NCBI GenBank assembly: GCA_943331855.1
Contig: CALQNE010000105.1
Span: 1-10,940 of the forward strand
From: Bordetella parapertussis
GTDB taxonomy: Bacteria; Pseudomonadota; Gammaproteobacteria; Burkholderiales; Burkholderiaceae_B
Direction: 5' to 3'
DNA length: 10,940 nucleotides
Part shown: positions 1 through 7,277 of the stretch, one piece after another
Numbering within the stretch: position 1 is the first letter of the stretch
Layout: every line of letters starts with the position of its first letter
Program-made: the position numbers and the translations under genes
The notes under the pieces: generated by a model
Database searches by the model: none
The model's input: only the letters and a program-made list of their open reading frames with translations
Told to the model about the DNA's origin: nothing

Positions 1-598
1 CCGCTGCTTCATTATTGCCGGCCGCATCCACTGCTTGCGGCAAATCGATAATCACCGGACCGGTGACGCCCATCAAAATATTGTATTCAGAGAGATCGCC
101 ATGAATCACACCAGCGCAAAGCATACGCACGACCTGATTAATTAAGTAGGCATGATGCTCAAGCGCGAGGCCAGGTGTCAGCTCAACATCGTTGAGCCGC
201 GGCGCAACATTTCCGTCGGCATCGGTGACCAACTCCATTAACAAAACACCGTCGGTACAGATGTAAGGCTGAGGCACCCGCACGCCAGCATTTGCCAAGC
301 GAAAAAGCGCGTCAACCTCGGCGTTTTGCCAAGCCTCTTCTTGCATTTGTCGACCGTAACGCGTGCCTTTTTCCATGGCACGCGCCTGACGGCTATTTTT
401 GACCTTGCGGCCCTCGGTATATGACACTGCATTTTTGAAGCTGCGCTGTTTGGCGTCTTTGTACACTTTGGCACAACGCACCGAGTCGCCGCAACGCACC
501 ACATAAACGGTGGCCTCTTTACCGCTCATGAGCTGGCTTAGCACTTCGTCGACCAATCCTTCCTCGACAAGAGGCGTAAGCCGTTGCGGGACTTTCAT
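1..598 (-). CDS. RIO-like serine/threonine protein kinase (3' end outside window)
   Basis: This frame is open from an ATG at 598 to the window edge, giving 199 residues with no stop. It is a RIO1-type atypical protein kinase of the bacterial PA4780-like class; the bacterial substrate is unknown to me. Visible kinase elements are a nucleotide-binding stretch SGKEATVY near residues 25-32, the likely ATP-anchoring Lys44 in RCAKVYK, the catalytic loop HGDLSEYNIL at 166-175 with Asp168 and Asn173, and the metal-binding IIDLPQAVD with Asp185, which in RIO kinases replaces the DFG of ordinary kinases. The start is supported by a GAGGAG Shine-Dalgarno site six to seven bases upstream. The family is usually about 250-290 residues, so roughly the last quarter to third lies outside. 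The small lipoprotein gene ends 55 bases upstream on the same strand, so co-transcription is possible. The kinase family is well supported; its role in this organism is not. Confidence 0.9.
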   Translation of the reverse strand, partial: MKVPQRLTPLVEEGLVDEVLSQLMSGKEATVYVVRCGDSVRCAKVYKDAKQRSFKNAVSYTEGRKVKNSRQARAMEKGTRYGRQMQEEAWQNAEVDALFRLANAGVRVPQPYICTDGVLLMELVTDADGNVAPRLNDVELTPGLALEHHAYLINQVVRMLCAGVIHGDLSEYNILMGVTGPVIIDLPQAVDAAGNNEAA

Positions 599-616
599 TC
601 GAACTCCTCACTAGAC

Positions 617-656
617 AAGTGCCTACACTTTACAGGTTTGTAGGCAGCAGTGCCTA
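617..656 (-). promoter_or_regulatory. Alternating inverted copies of TAGGCA between lipoprotein stop and kinase start
   Basis: Read on the minus strand, TAGGCA (656-651, starting with the lipoprotein stop codon), TGCCTA (646-641) and TAGGCA (625-620) follow one another. The middle copy can pair with either outer copy, so the two stems exclude each other. The third copy also sits in a small stem AAGTG-TAGG-CACTT (630-617) just before the kinase Shine-Dalgarno site. This has the geometry of an attenuator or translation-coupling element, but no T-tract follows, and the stems are only five or six base pairs. The pairings are directly visible; a function is inferred. Confidence 0.3.
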
Positions 657-875
657 ACCGCGCCAGCGATGGTGGCCGTGTGGACGGTAATACCGAGGTG
701 CCCGTGCAACCGGGACAATGATTGTGGTGGCCGGGGCGACATAGGTGGGATAAGTGGGTACATAGCCGTAACCGGCGCCGTAGCCATATCCATACCCACC
801 CGCTTGAGGACCATAGGCCACGCAGCCTGTTAGTAAGCAAAACACCCCAATCACCATACTGCGCAAGGTTCTCAT
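654..875 (-). CDS. Small Gly/Tyr-rich lipoprotein, function unknown
   Basis: This is a 73-residue predicted lipoprotein: a positively charged start (MRTLRS), a short hydrophobic stretch, and a lipobox LLTGC with the lipidated Cys at residue 18. The mature part has Gly-Tyr repeats (GGYGYGYGAGYGY), then a Pro/Val/Ala-rich stretch, and ends in a His/Arg-rich tail (HGHHRWRG). I do not recognise a named family; similar low-complexity lipoproteins are common in Proteobacteria. I chose the ATG at 875 because an AGGAG site precedes it by about seven to eight bases. The in-frame ATG at 890 contains that AGGAG site inside its own first codons and has no good site of its own. It lies upstream of the RIO-like kinase on the same strand and may share its transcript. 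Inner-leaflet versus outer-membrane location cannot be settled; residue 19 is Val, not Asp, which by the Lol rule favours the outer membrane. Confidence 0.7.
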   Translation of the reverse strand: MRTLRSMVIGVFCLLTGCVAYGPQAGGYGYGYGAGYGYVPTYPTYVAPATTIIVPVARAPRYYRPHGHHRWRG

Positions 876-910
876 TCGCCCACTCCTCATTGTTGTTGGA
901 CTGAGGCTAG

Positions 911-938
911 ATTAGAACGATTGCACAGGGTGTGTAAG
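911..938 (-). promoter_or_regulatory. Candidate sigma-70 promoter for the Gly/Tyr lipoprotein
   Basis: On the minus strand a TCTAAT -10-like hexamer (916-911, five of six matches to consensus) lies 16 bases downstream of CTTACA (938-933, four of six matches to TTGACA). Transcription would begin near 904 and leave a leader of about 29 bases before the ATG at 875. Spacing and matches are reasonable, but there is no experimental support. Confidence 0.35.
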
Positions 939-960
939 TCGAGGAGTGGTGACTAATTGT

Positions 961-1013
961 TTCGATCCATTTCAGATGTTTTCAGCCGGTTTTCAACCGG
1001 CTGAAAGATCGAA
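961..1013. repeat. Compound hairpin: perfect 12-bp stem inside a 7-bp outer stem
   Basis: TTTCAGCCGGTT (980-991) and AACCGGCTGAAA (995-1006) form a perfect 12-bp stem with a three-base loop. Outside it, TTCGATC (961-967) pairs with GATCGAA (1007-1013), leaving a one-sided 12-base bulge (968-979) that contains a second TTTCAG. The element starts 20 bases after the amidase stop on the minus strand and ends before the lipoprotein promoter. It probably ends or protects the 3' end of the six-gene transcript. Neither strand has the T-run of a classic intrinsic terminator, so Rho-assisted ending or RNA stabilisation is as likely. Confidence 0.55.
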
Positions 1014-1033
1014 CGTTGGATCGGCTACAGCCC

Positions 1034-2383
1034 TTAACGCGATGCGAGGACGGCCTCAACGGCCAAGGCCACGGCAGCGAGCGCAGCGTCATCGCCAGCA
1101 ACTGACGAGAGCATCAATCCAACCGCCTGTTCATCCGCCCTGTGGCAGGGCAAACTAAACGAACAACCATCTAAAAAGTTAAAGGCAAAGGTGTTGCGCA
1201 GCATCTGACCATTAGCCTTAAAGAACGCCTCATCAGAGGCCTCTAACTTGGCAATCTCAGGCGCGATGGTCGGCACAGTGGGGCACAACACGGCGTCAAA
1301 GCCCTCGATCGCGCGCTCAACACGCGCAATCCAATCCAAACGATTATCGAGCAGCGCAAGGTATTGCTGTGCGGTCACCGGAGCGCCTAACGCAACACGC
1401 ACAGCGACGCGCTGATCGAACCCCTCTTTCGCCTTTGCTAGTCGAGCGTGATGCACGGCATACGCCTCGATCGGCGACAACCCACCGGGCGCATTAAGTT
1501 TCGGGATTTCAGCCAACTCCGTCAAAGGCACTTCAATGATTTGAGCCCCCGCAGCAGAAAGCATCGACACACTACGTGCAAAAGCTTTCGCCACTGTTGC
1601 ATCCATGCCCTCGAGCAATGTGGTCTGAGAAAGAGCAAAACGCATACCCATGAGTGGGCGCCGCTTAATTTTCAGCATCTCGCCGGATAACACCCCATCA
1701 ACAAGGATGCAATCTTGCACACTACGGGTCATCGCACACGCCGTATCCAGTGAGCGTGCAAGTTCCATCGCACCCGTAAGCGGCACGCGCTTTTGCGTGC
1801 TCTTGAAACCAACGATTCCACATAACGCCGCCGGCACGCGAATCGAGCCACCAGTGTCTGAACCCAGACCTGCCACGGCCAAGCCAAGCGCGACAGACAC
1901 GGCAGCACCAGAAGATGAACCACCTGGAATACGCGCGACGGTCGGATCGGTTGGATTGACAGGCGTACCGTAGTGGGGATTGATGCCAATCCCTGAAAAG
2001 GCGAATTCAGTCATGTTGGTCTTGCCAATAATGGCCGACCCCGCAGCACGCAGTCGTGCAATCACCGGCGCATCGTTTGCTTGTACCGGTTCACCTTTGC
2101 ATACGACAGAGCCAGACATCGTCGTTTCACCCGCCACTCCGTACAAGTCCTTGATCGAAACAGGCAAACCGGCTAAGGCAGGCTGCGCAAGCCCTGCGGC
2201 CTGCGCAGCATCCGCTTGACGCGCGACCGCGAGCGCGGCCTCGGGGTAGAGCCGAGTGAATACACTTTTAGCAGAGACCTTGGCCGCATTTTCTAAGGCT
2301 TGCGAAACCAGGGCTTCGCGGGTCGTTTCACCGCGCGCGAGGCGAGCGTTAAGTTGTTCAATGGTTTGAGTGATGTGCGTCAT
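1034..2383 (-). CDS. Amidase-signature family amidase
   Basis: This 449-residue protein has the complete amidase-signature core. The Ser-cisSer-Lys catalytic triad can be placed as Lys78 (in VSIKDLYGVAG), the cis-Ser at 156 (in PGGSSSGA) and the nucleophile Ser180 (in GSDTGGSIR); the 24-residue gap between the two serines matches the family. Such enzymes hydrolyse a carboxamide to a carboxylate and ammonia. The family covers GatA, malonamidase, allophanate hydrolase and FAAH. Low sequence identity to GatA outside the core and no gatB or gatC nearby argue against a tRNA amidotransferase. The enzyme appears cytoplasmic (no signal peptide). It is the last gene of the TRAP cluster, 65 bases after the DUF2848 stop. 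Its ATG has an A/T-rich leader and no obvious Shine-Dalgarno site, so start choice rests on family length and the lack of a nearer ATG. The substrate is presumably the transported compound or a derivative; it cannot be named. Confidence 0.9.
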   Translation of the reverse strand: MTHITQTIEQLNARLARGETTREALVSQALENAAKVSAKSVFTRLYPEAALAVARQADAAQAAGLAQPALAGLPVSIKDLYGVAGETTMSGSVVCKGEPVQANDAPVIARLRAAGSAIIGKTNMTEFAFSGIGINPHYGTPVNPTDPTVARIPGGSSSGAAVSVALGLAVAGLGSDTGGSIRVPAALCGIVGFKSTQKRVPLTGAMELARSLDTACAMTRSVQDCILVDGVLSGEMLKIKRRPLMGMRFALSQTTLLEGMDATVAKAFARSVSMLSAAGAQIIEVPLTELAEIPKLNAPGGLSPIEAYAVHHARLAKAKEGFDQRVAVRVALGAPVTAQQYLALLDNRLDWIARVERAIEGFDAVLCPTVPTIAPEIAKLEASDEAFFKANGQMLRNTFAFNFLDGCSFSLPCHRADEQAVGLMLSSVAGDDAALAAVALAVEAVLASR

Positions 2384-2448
2384 GATGAATAATCAAAAAA
2401 TTAAAAAGAAACCCTTGTTTTTGAGGGGTCGTTAAGCGTGTCACCACC

Positions 2449-3171
2449 TCAGGACACGAGGGGCAGCACTTCAACCGAGTAGCGATGTTTAATGCTCCGC
2501 TTATGACGCGGGTCGCGAATTTCAAGTTCCATCTGAGCGGCAGCACGAATGCCCTCTCCTTTTGCGTTTGGAATTACGCCAAGGGTGCCACACGAAACGA
2601 AGCTACCTTCGTCAATGTGCGGACCTGCGAAGCAGCCGTTGCGCAAGGATTCAAGCGGACGAATCGAGGCGAACGTACCCTTCTGGTATTCAATCCATTT
2701 ACCATCTTCAAAAATGCGCGAGACTAACTCGAGTTCGTCTTGGTGTGCCGAGACGTCAGACCAACGCCAGGCGGCGGTGCCCGTCGGTTTAGGACACAGC
2801 TGTTTAGACACAGCAATCGAATACGTCTCAACACGACGGTCAGTATGGTCGGAACCCACAGTCAGCCACCATTCGCCACCGGCGTAAAACAAAACGGGCT
2901 CAACCTCACCTGAACTGTCGGGCCCCACGGCCTCGATTGTTTCGGCTTGCGTCAGCAACAGCGCACTACCGCGGTAATAAAGTGGCACGGTAGAAGGCGC
3001 AGGAACCCCAATCAAACCGAGTTCATGAATATGGTGTTCGATTGCCGCCGCATCACGACCTGTCCAGCCAGCAATCACATAATGCCTGGGAGCAATCACG
3101 GTCAGCGAGGTTGTAATCGTGCCATCAACACCAATGGCTTCGCACGAAAAATACAGATGAGGTTTCATCAT
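2449..3171 (-). CDS. DUF2848 family protein
   Basis: This 240-residue protein matches DUF2848 as I know it, by several conserved blocks: GWTGRD (35-40), an EHHIHELGLIGVP segment (45-57), DSSGEVEPV (85-93), GSDHTDRRVE (106-115), SKQLCPKP (122-129) and SCGTLG (193-198). The concentration of His, Asp and Glu in GSDHTDR and DSSGEVE suggests a metal-binding active site, but this is inference and no reaction has been established that I know of. No signal peptide or membrane segment is seen, so it should be cytoplasmic. It sits 31 bases after the TRAP permease gene and 65 before the amidase gene. The start is a tandem ATG-ATG; a weak GAG lies about five bases before the first. The genomic company implies an enzyme acting on the imported carboxylate between the lyase and amidase steps. 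An alternative is a non-enzymatic accessory protein. Confidence 0.85.
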   Translation of the reverse strand: MMKPHLYFSCEAIGVDGTITTSLTVIAPRHYVIAGWTGRDAAAIEHHIHELGLIGVPAPSTVPLYYRGSALLLTQAETIEAVGPDSSGEVEPVLFYAGGEWWLTVGSDHTDRRVETYSIAVSKQLCPKPTGTAAWRWSDVSAHQDELELVSRIFEDGKWIEYQKGTFASIRPLESLRNGCFAGPHIDEGSFVSCGTLGVIPNAKGEGIRAAAQMELEIRDPRHKRSIKHRYSVEVLPLVS

Positions 3172-3202
3172 GGTGACTCAAAAAATAAGAGGATAAAAAA
3201 AT

Positions 3203-4603
3203 TTAAGACAACACCGCTGGCAGCCATAACGCGATCGACGGAAACACCATCAACATAATAATGGCCAACATGTAAACAAACATAAAGGGCATCACACCAG
3301 AAAACACATCGGTGATAGGGCCGGGCTGGCGTCGCATGCCTTGCAAGACATAAAGTACCGTGCCATCGGGCGGACTAATCATCGCGATCTCAACCAACAT
3401 CGTGATCACCACGCCAAACCAAATTGGATCGTACCCTAACGCCTTGACCACCGGAAACAAAAGGGGCACGGTACAAATTACCATCGACAAACCTTCCATG
3501 AAGGTGCCAAGCGCCAAATAAAATCCAATAATAATCAGCATGATTGCCCAACCCGGCAACGGCAGCCCTGTCAAAAATTTTGCCAACATTTGTGGCACAC
3601 CCAAGGCCGACAAAATGTAGTTCAACACATAGGCACCAAATAAAATCAGCGCGATCATCGAGGTCGTACGCGCGGTTGCGTGCATCGACTCAGAGATCAT
3701 TTTCCAGTTCAGTTTGCGATCAACAAGCGCCAAGATCAAGCTGCCCGCCACACCGAGCGCCGCAGATTCGGTTGGCGTCGCCAGGCCCGCATAAATGGTG
3801 CCCAACACGAGCCCAATTAACAAGGCCGTTGGCAACAAGTCTGACAAGCTCGCCACCTTATGGCGCCAAGTCACGCCTAAGGCGCTTGGGTCAGCGCGCA
3901 ATTTAAGTTTATAGCTGTAATAGAAAATGACCAGGATAAACAGGGTGACCACTAGAATACTTGGGCCGATTGCCGCAACATACAGGGCACCGACCGAAGT
4001 TTCAGTGATCAAGCCATAAATAATAAACGTGATGCCTGGTGGGATCAGATTACCTAAAGCTCCGCCCGCAGCAAGCGAGCCCAAGACCAATTTTGGTGGG
4101 TAGTGGCTTTTTTCAAAGTACGGTAAGGCAACCGAACCCATAGTGGCAGCGGTTGCCACGCTTGAGCCCGCCACAGCAGAAAAAACACCACAGGCCAAGA
4201 TATTGGTGTGCAACAACCCGCCTGGTAAACGACCCATCCAGACATTCAAGCCGCGATACAAGCGCTCAGAAAGCCCAGCGCGCAGCATGATCTCGCCCAT
4301 CAGCAAAAAGAGCGGCACCGATACCAACACAAAGTTAGTCGACGGCGCCCAAATCATTTCACCCAGAAAATTCCAAAACGGCCGGTCTGAAAGTGTAAAG
4401 CCCGCCAACAGTGCAAGGGATGACAACGCCGCCCCCACATAGATGCCACCTGCAAAAAAACTTGCGAAGGCAAATAACACTGCAAGTAAAGCCCACCAAG
4501 GTACTGCGGTGGCCGACATCGCTGCGGCGGTCCCATCACCGCCAAACAAGCTTGCTCCTCCAATCACAATCGCCATGATCACAATAAAAACGATGGCAAT
4601 CAT
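3203..4603 (-). CDS. dctM: TRAP transporter large permease subunit (DctM family)
   Basis: This is the 12-13 helix transport subunit of a TRAP (tripartite ATP-independent periplasmic) importer, which uses an ion gradient to bring in the ligand handed over by the binding protein. It has 466 residues, about 35-40 longer than typical DctM. Family signatures are seen in order: AGSSVATAATMGSVALP (145-161), GALGNLIPPGITFIIYG (181-197), ATPTESAALG (275-284), GTFMEGLSM (366-374), and the C-terminal EIAMISPPDGTVLYVL (405-420). The extra length is an N-terminal hydrophobic helix (1-20) before the canonical first helix near 40-70. In the C-terminal block, family members usually carry PPxGxN; here it is PPDGT, an unusual variant close to the substrate/ion site. 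The start codon overlaps the DctQ stop by four bases (ATGA), indicating translational coupling. Confidence 0.95.
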   Translation of the reverse strand: MIAIVFIVIMAIVIGGASLFGGDGTAAAMSATAVPWWALLAVLFAFASFFAGGIYVGAALSSLALLAGFTLSDRPFWNFLGEMIWAPSTNFVLVSVPLFLLMGEIMLRAGLSERLYRGLNVWMGRLPGGLLHTNILACGVFSAVAGSSVATAATMGSVALPYFEKSHYPPKLVLGSLAAGGALGNLIPPGITFIIYGLITETSVGALYVAAIGPSILVVTLFILVIFYYSYKLKLRADPSALGVTWRHKVASLSDLLPTALLIGLVLGTIYAGLATPTESAALGVAGSLILALVDRKLNWKMISESMHATARTTSMIALILFGAYVLNYILSALGVPQMLAKFLTGLPLPGWAIMLIIIGFYLALGTFMEGLSMVICTVPLLFPVVKALGYDPIWFGVVITMLVEIAMISPPDGTVLYVLQGMRRQPGPITDVFSGVMPFMFVYMLAIIMLMVFPSIALWLPAVLS

Positions 4604-5220
4604 GTGCTGCCTTGTTTGTGACTGGATGACAGGCCCGGCGCCTGCATGTGCGATTGCGCGTGCGCAACAGCGTCAAGTGTTTCTGCAGCCTCGTCTTCGT
4701 AGGTACGCGCCATCAAGGCACGATCCATGGTGTCAAGATCACCACGCGTTAGTTGAGCGACCGAACGCAAAGTCAAGGCAAGCGCAGCGAGCAAGAACAA
4801 CACAAAACCCGCTGCCCAGATACCTTGAGGCAAAACCAGAGGTGTGCGTATTGTGGTGAGATCAGTGGCGTTAAACGCAAAAGAATCTTTGGCAATAGAA
4901 ACCGCGCCGTACACATAGAAGCCTGTTGAAACAACTAAGGCAAGCAACGAGGCTAAATGCAACCACACCCGTACGTGCAAGGACATACGCTGCACCAAGA
5001 CATCGATGCGCACATGGCCCCGTTCAAAAAGCGTACCTGCTAGCCCCCAGCTCATACCAACGGCCATCAGATAACCCGTCAGCTCAGTCGTTGACTCAGT
5101 TGAAAAACCAAGCAATTTCCGAGCGAAAATATCAAAACAGATCAGCGCCGTGATCAGCAGATAACAGAACCCTGCTACCCACATCGCCCGACGGCTGATC
5201 CATTCAAGGCCTTGAAACAT
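4600..5220 (-). CDS. dctQ: TRAP transporter small permease subunit (DctQ family)
   Basis: This is the four-helix membrane subunit that partners DctM in a TRAP importer. Hydrophobic segments lie near residues 12-31, 46-64, 86-108 and 130-153. The family block FARKLLGF...TELTGYLMAVGMSWGLAG (32-62) and the following GHVRIDVL (68-75) are present. At 206 residues it is longer than the usual 150-180: the extra part is a hydrophilic, Ala/Gln/Ser/His-rich cytoplasmic tail from about 155 on. The ATG lies two bases after the DctP stop codon, and its own stop overlaps the DctM start, so DctP-DctQ-DctM are translated as a coupled set. Confidence 0.93.
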   Translation of the reverse strand: MFQGLEWISRRAMWVAGFCYLLITALICFDIFARKLLGFSTESTTELTGYLMAVGMSWGLAGTLFERGHVRIDVLVQRMSLHVRVWLHLASLLALVVSTGFYVYGAVSIAKDSFAFNATDLTTIRTPLVLPQGIWAAGFVLFLLAALALTLRSVAQLTRGDLDTMDRALMARTYEDEAAETLDAVAHAQSHMQAPGLSSSHKQGST

Positions 5221-5222
5221 TC

Positions 5223-6308
5223 TTATTTTCCGGCCGTATATTTCACGCCCGTAATGGGTGCAATCACCTCGTTATAAATCACGCCACAGCGATCGCCACA
5301 ACGTTTGACCCAAGACGGCAAGACAGTTTCAGCCAAATCCTTTTGGATCAATGCAGCCTCATTAGGCTGAGCCTTTACTTCAACCATCGGCTTTTTAACC
5401 AACGTAGCCAACTTACCCGAGCAGCCCTCTGCGCGACCAACGTTACAAGCCACGCCGTCGTCAGTCGCGTCTTCGCCAAGTTTCCATTGGGCATTTTCAA
5501 CTGCCGCAAACGTCTTTTCGAATTCAGCACGAATCGAAGGCTCAAGCTTGTTCCACCACGCCAAATTCACAAAGTAGCCAGCAGTCGACCAAGATAACGA
5601 GAGCGTGTAAAGATGCGTCGTGACCTCTGGCCATTTCACGCCATTCCCCGAACCCGAACCGGTAATCCCACAATCTACCGTGCCACGCTCAAGCGCCGTG
5701 TAGACCTCGCCAAAGGCGAGCGAAACAGGTTGTCCACCTAGCGACTTCACTAAGTCACCGGCCGAAGGTCCATTGATGCGAACTTTCATGCCTTTTAAAT
5801 CGGCTAGCGAAGTAATTGGCTTACGACAAAACAGCATCTGACCTGAAAACGGATACGTTGCGACAAGCTTGATCCCAAGTTTTTCGAGCTCTTTGTTCGC
5901 AACCGGCATCATGGCGTCAGCAACCTTACGCGCTTGCTTGATGCTTGGATTCAAACCTGCCAGGTCAATACCGTCAAGCATTGGAACGTCGCCTGACACC
6001 GTCGTGAGTGGGCCTGCTGCGATATCGACTTGACCCGAACGTACTAGCCTCAACACTTCAGGACCGTTGACGTTGCGCTCTGGCCACGACGATAAGGTGA
6101 TTTCAACGCGGCCGTTAGTTGCAGTCTTTAGTCCATCGCGCAGCATGGGTTGATCCACCTGGGTGTACTGCGGGATACTGGGCGACACCTGTGTAATTGC
6201 TTGCACTGCAATCTTAGGACCCGAGGCTACCGTCTGTGCTGACACACCGGTCATTTGTAATGTGCCAAACAGGGCCGCGATAATCATCGATCGGTTTAAA
6301 ACTTTCAT
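5223..6308 (-). CDS. dctP: TRAP transporter substrate-binding protein (DctP family)
   Basis: This 361-residue periplasmic binding protein captures the ligand for the DctQM permease. The N-terminus is a standard signal peptide (KVLNR, hydrophobic core, VSA-QT cleavage after residue 24). The DctP/SBP core is seen, with LKGMKVRINGP (171-181): Arg177 is the family's usual carboxylate-binding arginine, so the ligand should carry a carboxylate. Further blocks are PVSLAFGEVYTALERGTVD (194-212) and the aromatic-rich YFVNLAWWNKL (245-255). Six cysteines remain in the mature chain (161, 213, 288, 296, 337, 341); the two C-terminal pairs are closely spaced, as expected for disulfides. The length is slightly above the usual 325-345. 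The start is fixed by AGGAG about seven bases upstream of the ATG. It lies 44 bases after the DUF1445 gene. Confidence 0.94.
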   Translation of the reverse strand: MKVLNRSMIIAALFGTLQMTGVSAQTVASGPKIAVQAITQVSPSIPQYTQVDQPMLRDGLKTATNGRVEITLSSWPERNVNGPEVLRLVRSGQVDIAAGPLTTVSGDVPMLDGIDLAGLNPSIKQARKVADAMMPVANKELEKLGIKLVATYPFSGQMLFCRKPITSLADLKGMKVRINGPSAGDLVKSLGGQPVSLAFGEVYTALERGTVDCGITGSGSGNGVKWPEVTTHLYTLSLSWSTAGYFVNLAWWNKLEPSIRAEFEKTFAAVENAQWKLGEDATDDGVACNVGRAEGCSGKLATLVKKPMVEVKAQPNEAALIQKDLAETVLPSWVKRCGDRCGVIYNEVIAPITGVKYTAGK

Positions 6309-6352
6309 CTACACGCTCCTAAAAATAGGTCATCAGTGACACAAAAAATAGT

Positions 6353-7186
6353 TTAAAAACTTGCCAAACTGTTGTTGGTTAAATCAGTAACCAACATCGA
6401 ACCTGGCGCATGCGTTAAACAAAAAGCGGGCTTCATGGCCATCGCGACAGACTGAGGCGTGACGCCGCAAGCCCAAAAGACGGGCATTTCGTCGTCTTTG
6501 ATTGTCACGGACTCGCCAAAATCCGGTTTGTTGATATCTTGAATGCCAATTAAGTGCGGCAACCCAATGTGCACCGGCGCACCATGCACACTTGGAAAAC
6601 GCGAAGTGACTTGCACCGCGCGCACAATATCGGCTGGACGCATTGGCCGCATCGACACGACCATCGGACCATGAAAGACACCCGCAGGTGTCGTCGCAAT
6701 ATTCGTGCGATACATGGGAACAGTGCGCTGCTCTTGAATATGACGCAGCGGAATTCCAGCTTCAAGCAAGGCCTGCTCAAACGAAAAAGAACAGCCCAAC
6801 ACAAAACTCACCAGATCATCACGCCACTGACTCGCAATATCGTAGGGCTCATCAACGAGCACACCGTCTTTGTACACTCGATAGCGCGGTATGTCGTACC
6901 GAATATCAACGTCTTCGCCCAAGCTCGGCAGCATTGGATTACCCGGTTCTGACACGGCCAGAATTGGGCATGGCCGCGGATTGCGTTGGCAAAACAGTAA
7001 GAAATCACTGGCAAGGGCCTGAGGCAAGACCATCAAGTTACCTTGCACATTACCCGGCGCCACGCCGGCTGTATGGCCGCGAAGCTCACCACGCCGACTA
7101 CGCAAACGCGCCTGGTAGCCTGGGTTTGGGTTAGGGGCGTTGATCGCAGCCTGGCTTACGGCTTCGGGCATACTCAAGTCGTTCAT
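6353..7186 (-). CDS. DUF1445 / D-glutamate cyclase-like hydro-lyase family protein
   Basis: This 277-residue protein is in the putative hydro-lyase family (DUF1445, PF07286), whose mammalian member DGLUCY is a D-glutamate cyclase forming 5-oxo-D-proline. Bacterial members are mostly uncharacterised and often neighbour carboxylate transporters. Conserved blocks, numbered from this start: the [15 protein letters not shown] region (38-52), [10 protein letters not shown] (126-135), [16 protein letters not shown] (164-179), [10 protein letters not shown] (199-208) and [11 protein letters not shown] (231-241). Family members normally show IGDP where this has IGLP (a TTG Leu codon), so an acidic residue is lost in a conserved loop. 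I chose the ATG at 7186 because AGGTGG lies four bases upstream; the GTG at 7225 would add 13 residues and lacks a site. It is the first gene of the six-gene unit, so its promoter lies in the divergent region. A lyase, cyclase or dehydratase activity on the imported compound is inferred. Confidence 0.88.
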   Translation of the reverse strand: MNDLSMPEAVSQAAINAPNPNPGYQARLRSRRGELRGHTAGVAPGNVQGNLMVLPQALASDFLLFCQRNPRPCPILAVSEPGNPMLPSLGEDVDIRYDIPRYRVYKDGVLVDEPYDIASQWRDDLVSFVLGCSFSFEQALLEAGIPLRHIQEQRTVPMYRTNIATTPAGVFHGPMVVSMRPMRPADIVRAVQVTSRFPSVHGAPVHIGLPHLIGIQDINKPDFGESVTIKDDEMPVFWACGVTPQSVAMAMKPAFCLTHAPGSMLVTDLTNNSLASF

Positions 7187-7248
7187 CTTGCCACCTATTT
7201 GTAAATAAGAATCACTTTTAAACACTGACTTTGCGACAGCAAGTATCG

Positions 7249-7277
7249 AGTGTGGCGCGCCCGCTGCACCGCGTCAA
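7249..7277 (-). promoter_or_regulatory. Candidate promoter of the DUF1445-TRAP-DUF2848-amidase unit
   Basis: On the minus strand TTGACG (7277-7272, five of six matches to the -35 consensus) is followed after 17 bases by CACACT (7254-7249), a poor -10. Transcription would start near 7242 with a leader of about 56 bases. A strong -35 paired with a weak -10 is common at activator-controlled promoters, but no activator gene is in the window. The rest of the 238-base divergent region holds no gene and no long palindrome that I can see; a TGATCA occurs at 7327-7332. Confidence 0.35.

Noticed and set aside
722..904. Plus-strand 60-residue open frame over the Gly/Tyr lipoprotein region
   Set aside because: It is the antisense shadow of the small lipoprotein and its promoter, with no ribosome site and no recognisable protein features.
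946..1158. Plus-strand 70-residue open frame over the compound hairpin and the amidase 3' end
   Set aside because: It spans the hairpin and the antisense of the amidase, has Arg/Pro-rich low-complexity composition and no supporting start signal.
2391..2433. Possible terminator or attenuator before the amidase gene (minus strand, weak stem then T-rich stretch)
   Set aside because: Only four base pairs (CCCT/AGGG) can form with an eight-base loop before the T-rich stretch. This is too weak to call a terminator, and the amidase clearly belongs to the same gene block.
4443..4859. 138-residue plus-strand open frame opposite the TRAP permease genes
   Set aside because: It lies wholly antisense to dctQ and dctM, whose motifs and coupled starts are clear; its composition is that of a shadow frame.
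5223..6308. Assigning a specific ligand (for example sialate, malate or mandelate) to the TRAP binding protein
   Set aside because: The conserved Arg indicates a carboxylate but does not identify it, and no neighbouring gene belongs to a named pathway.
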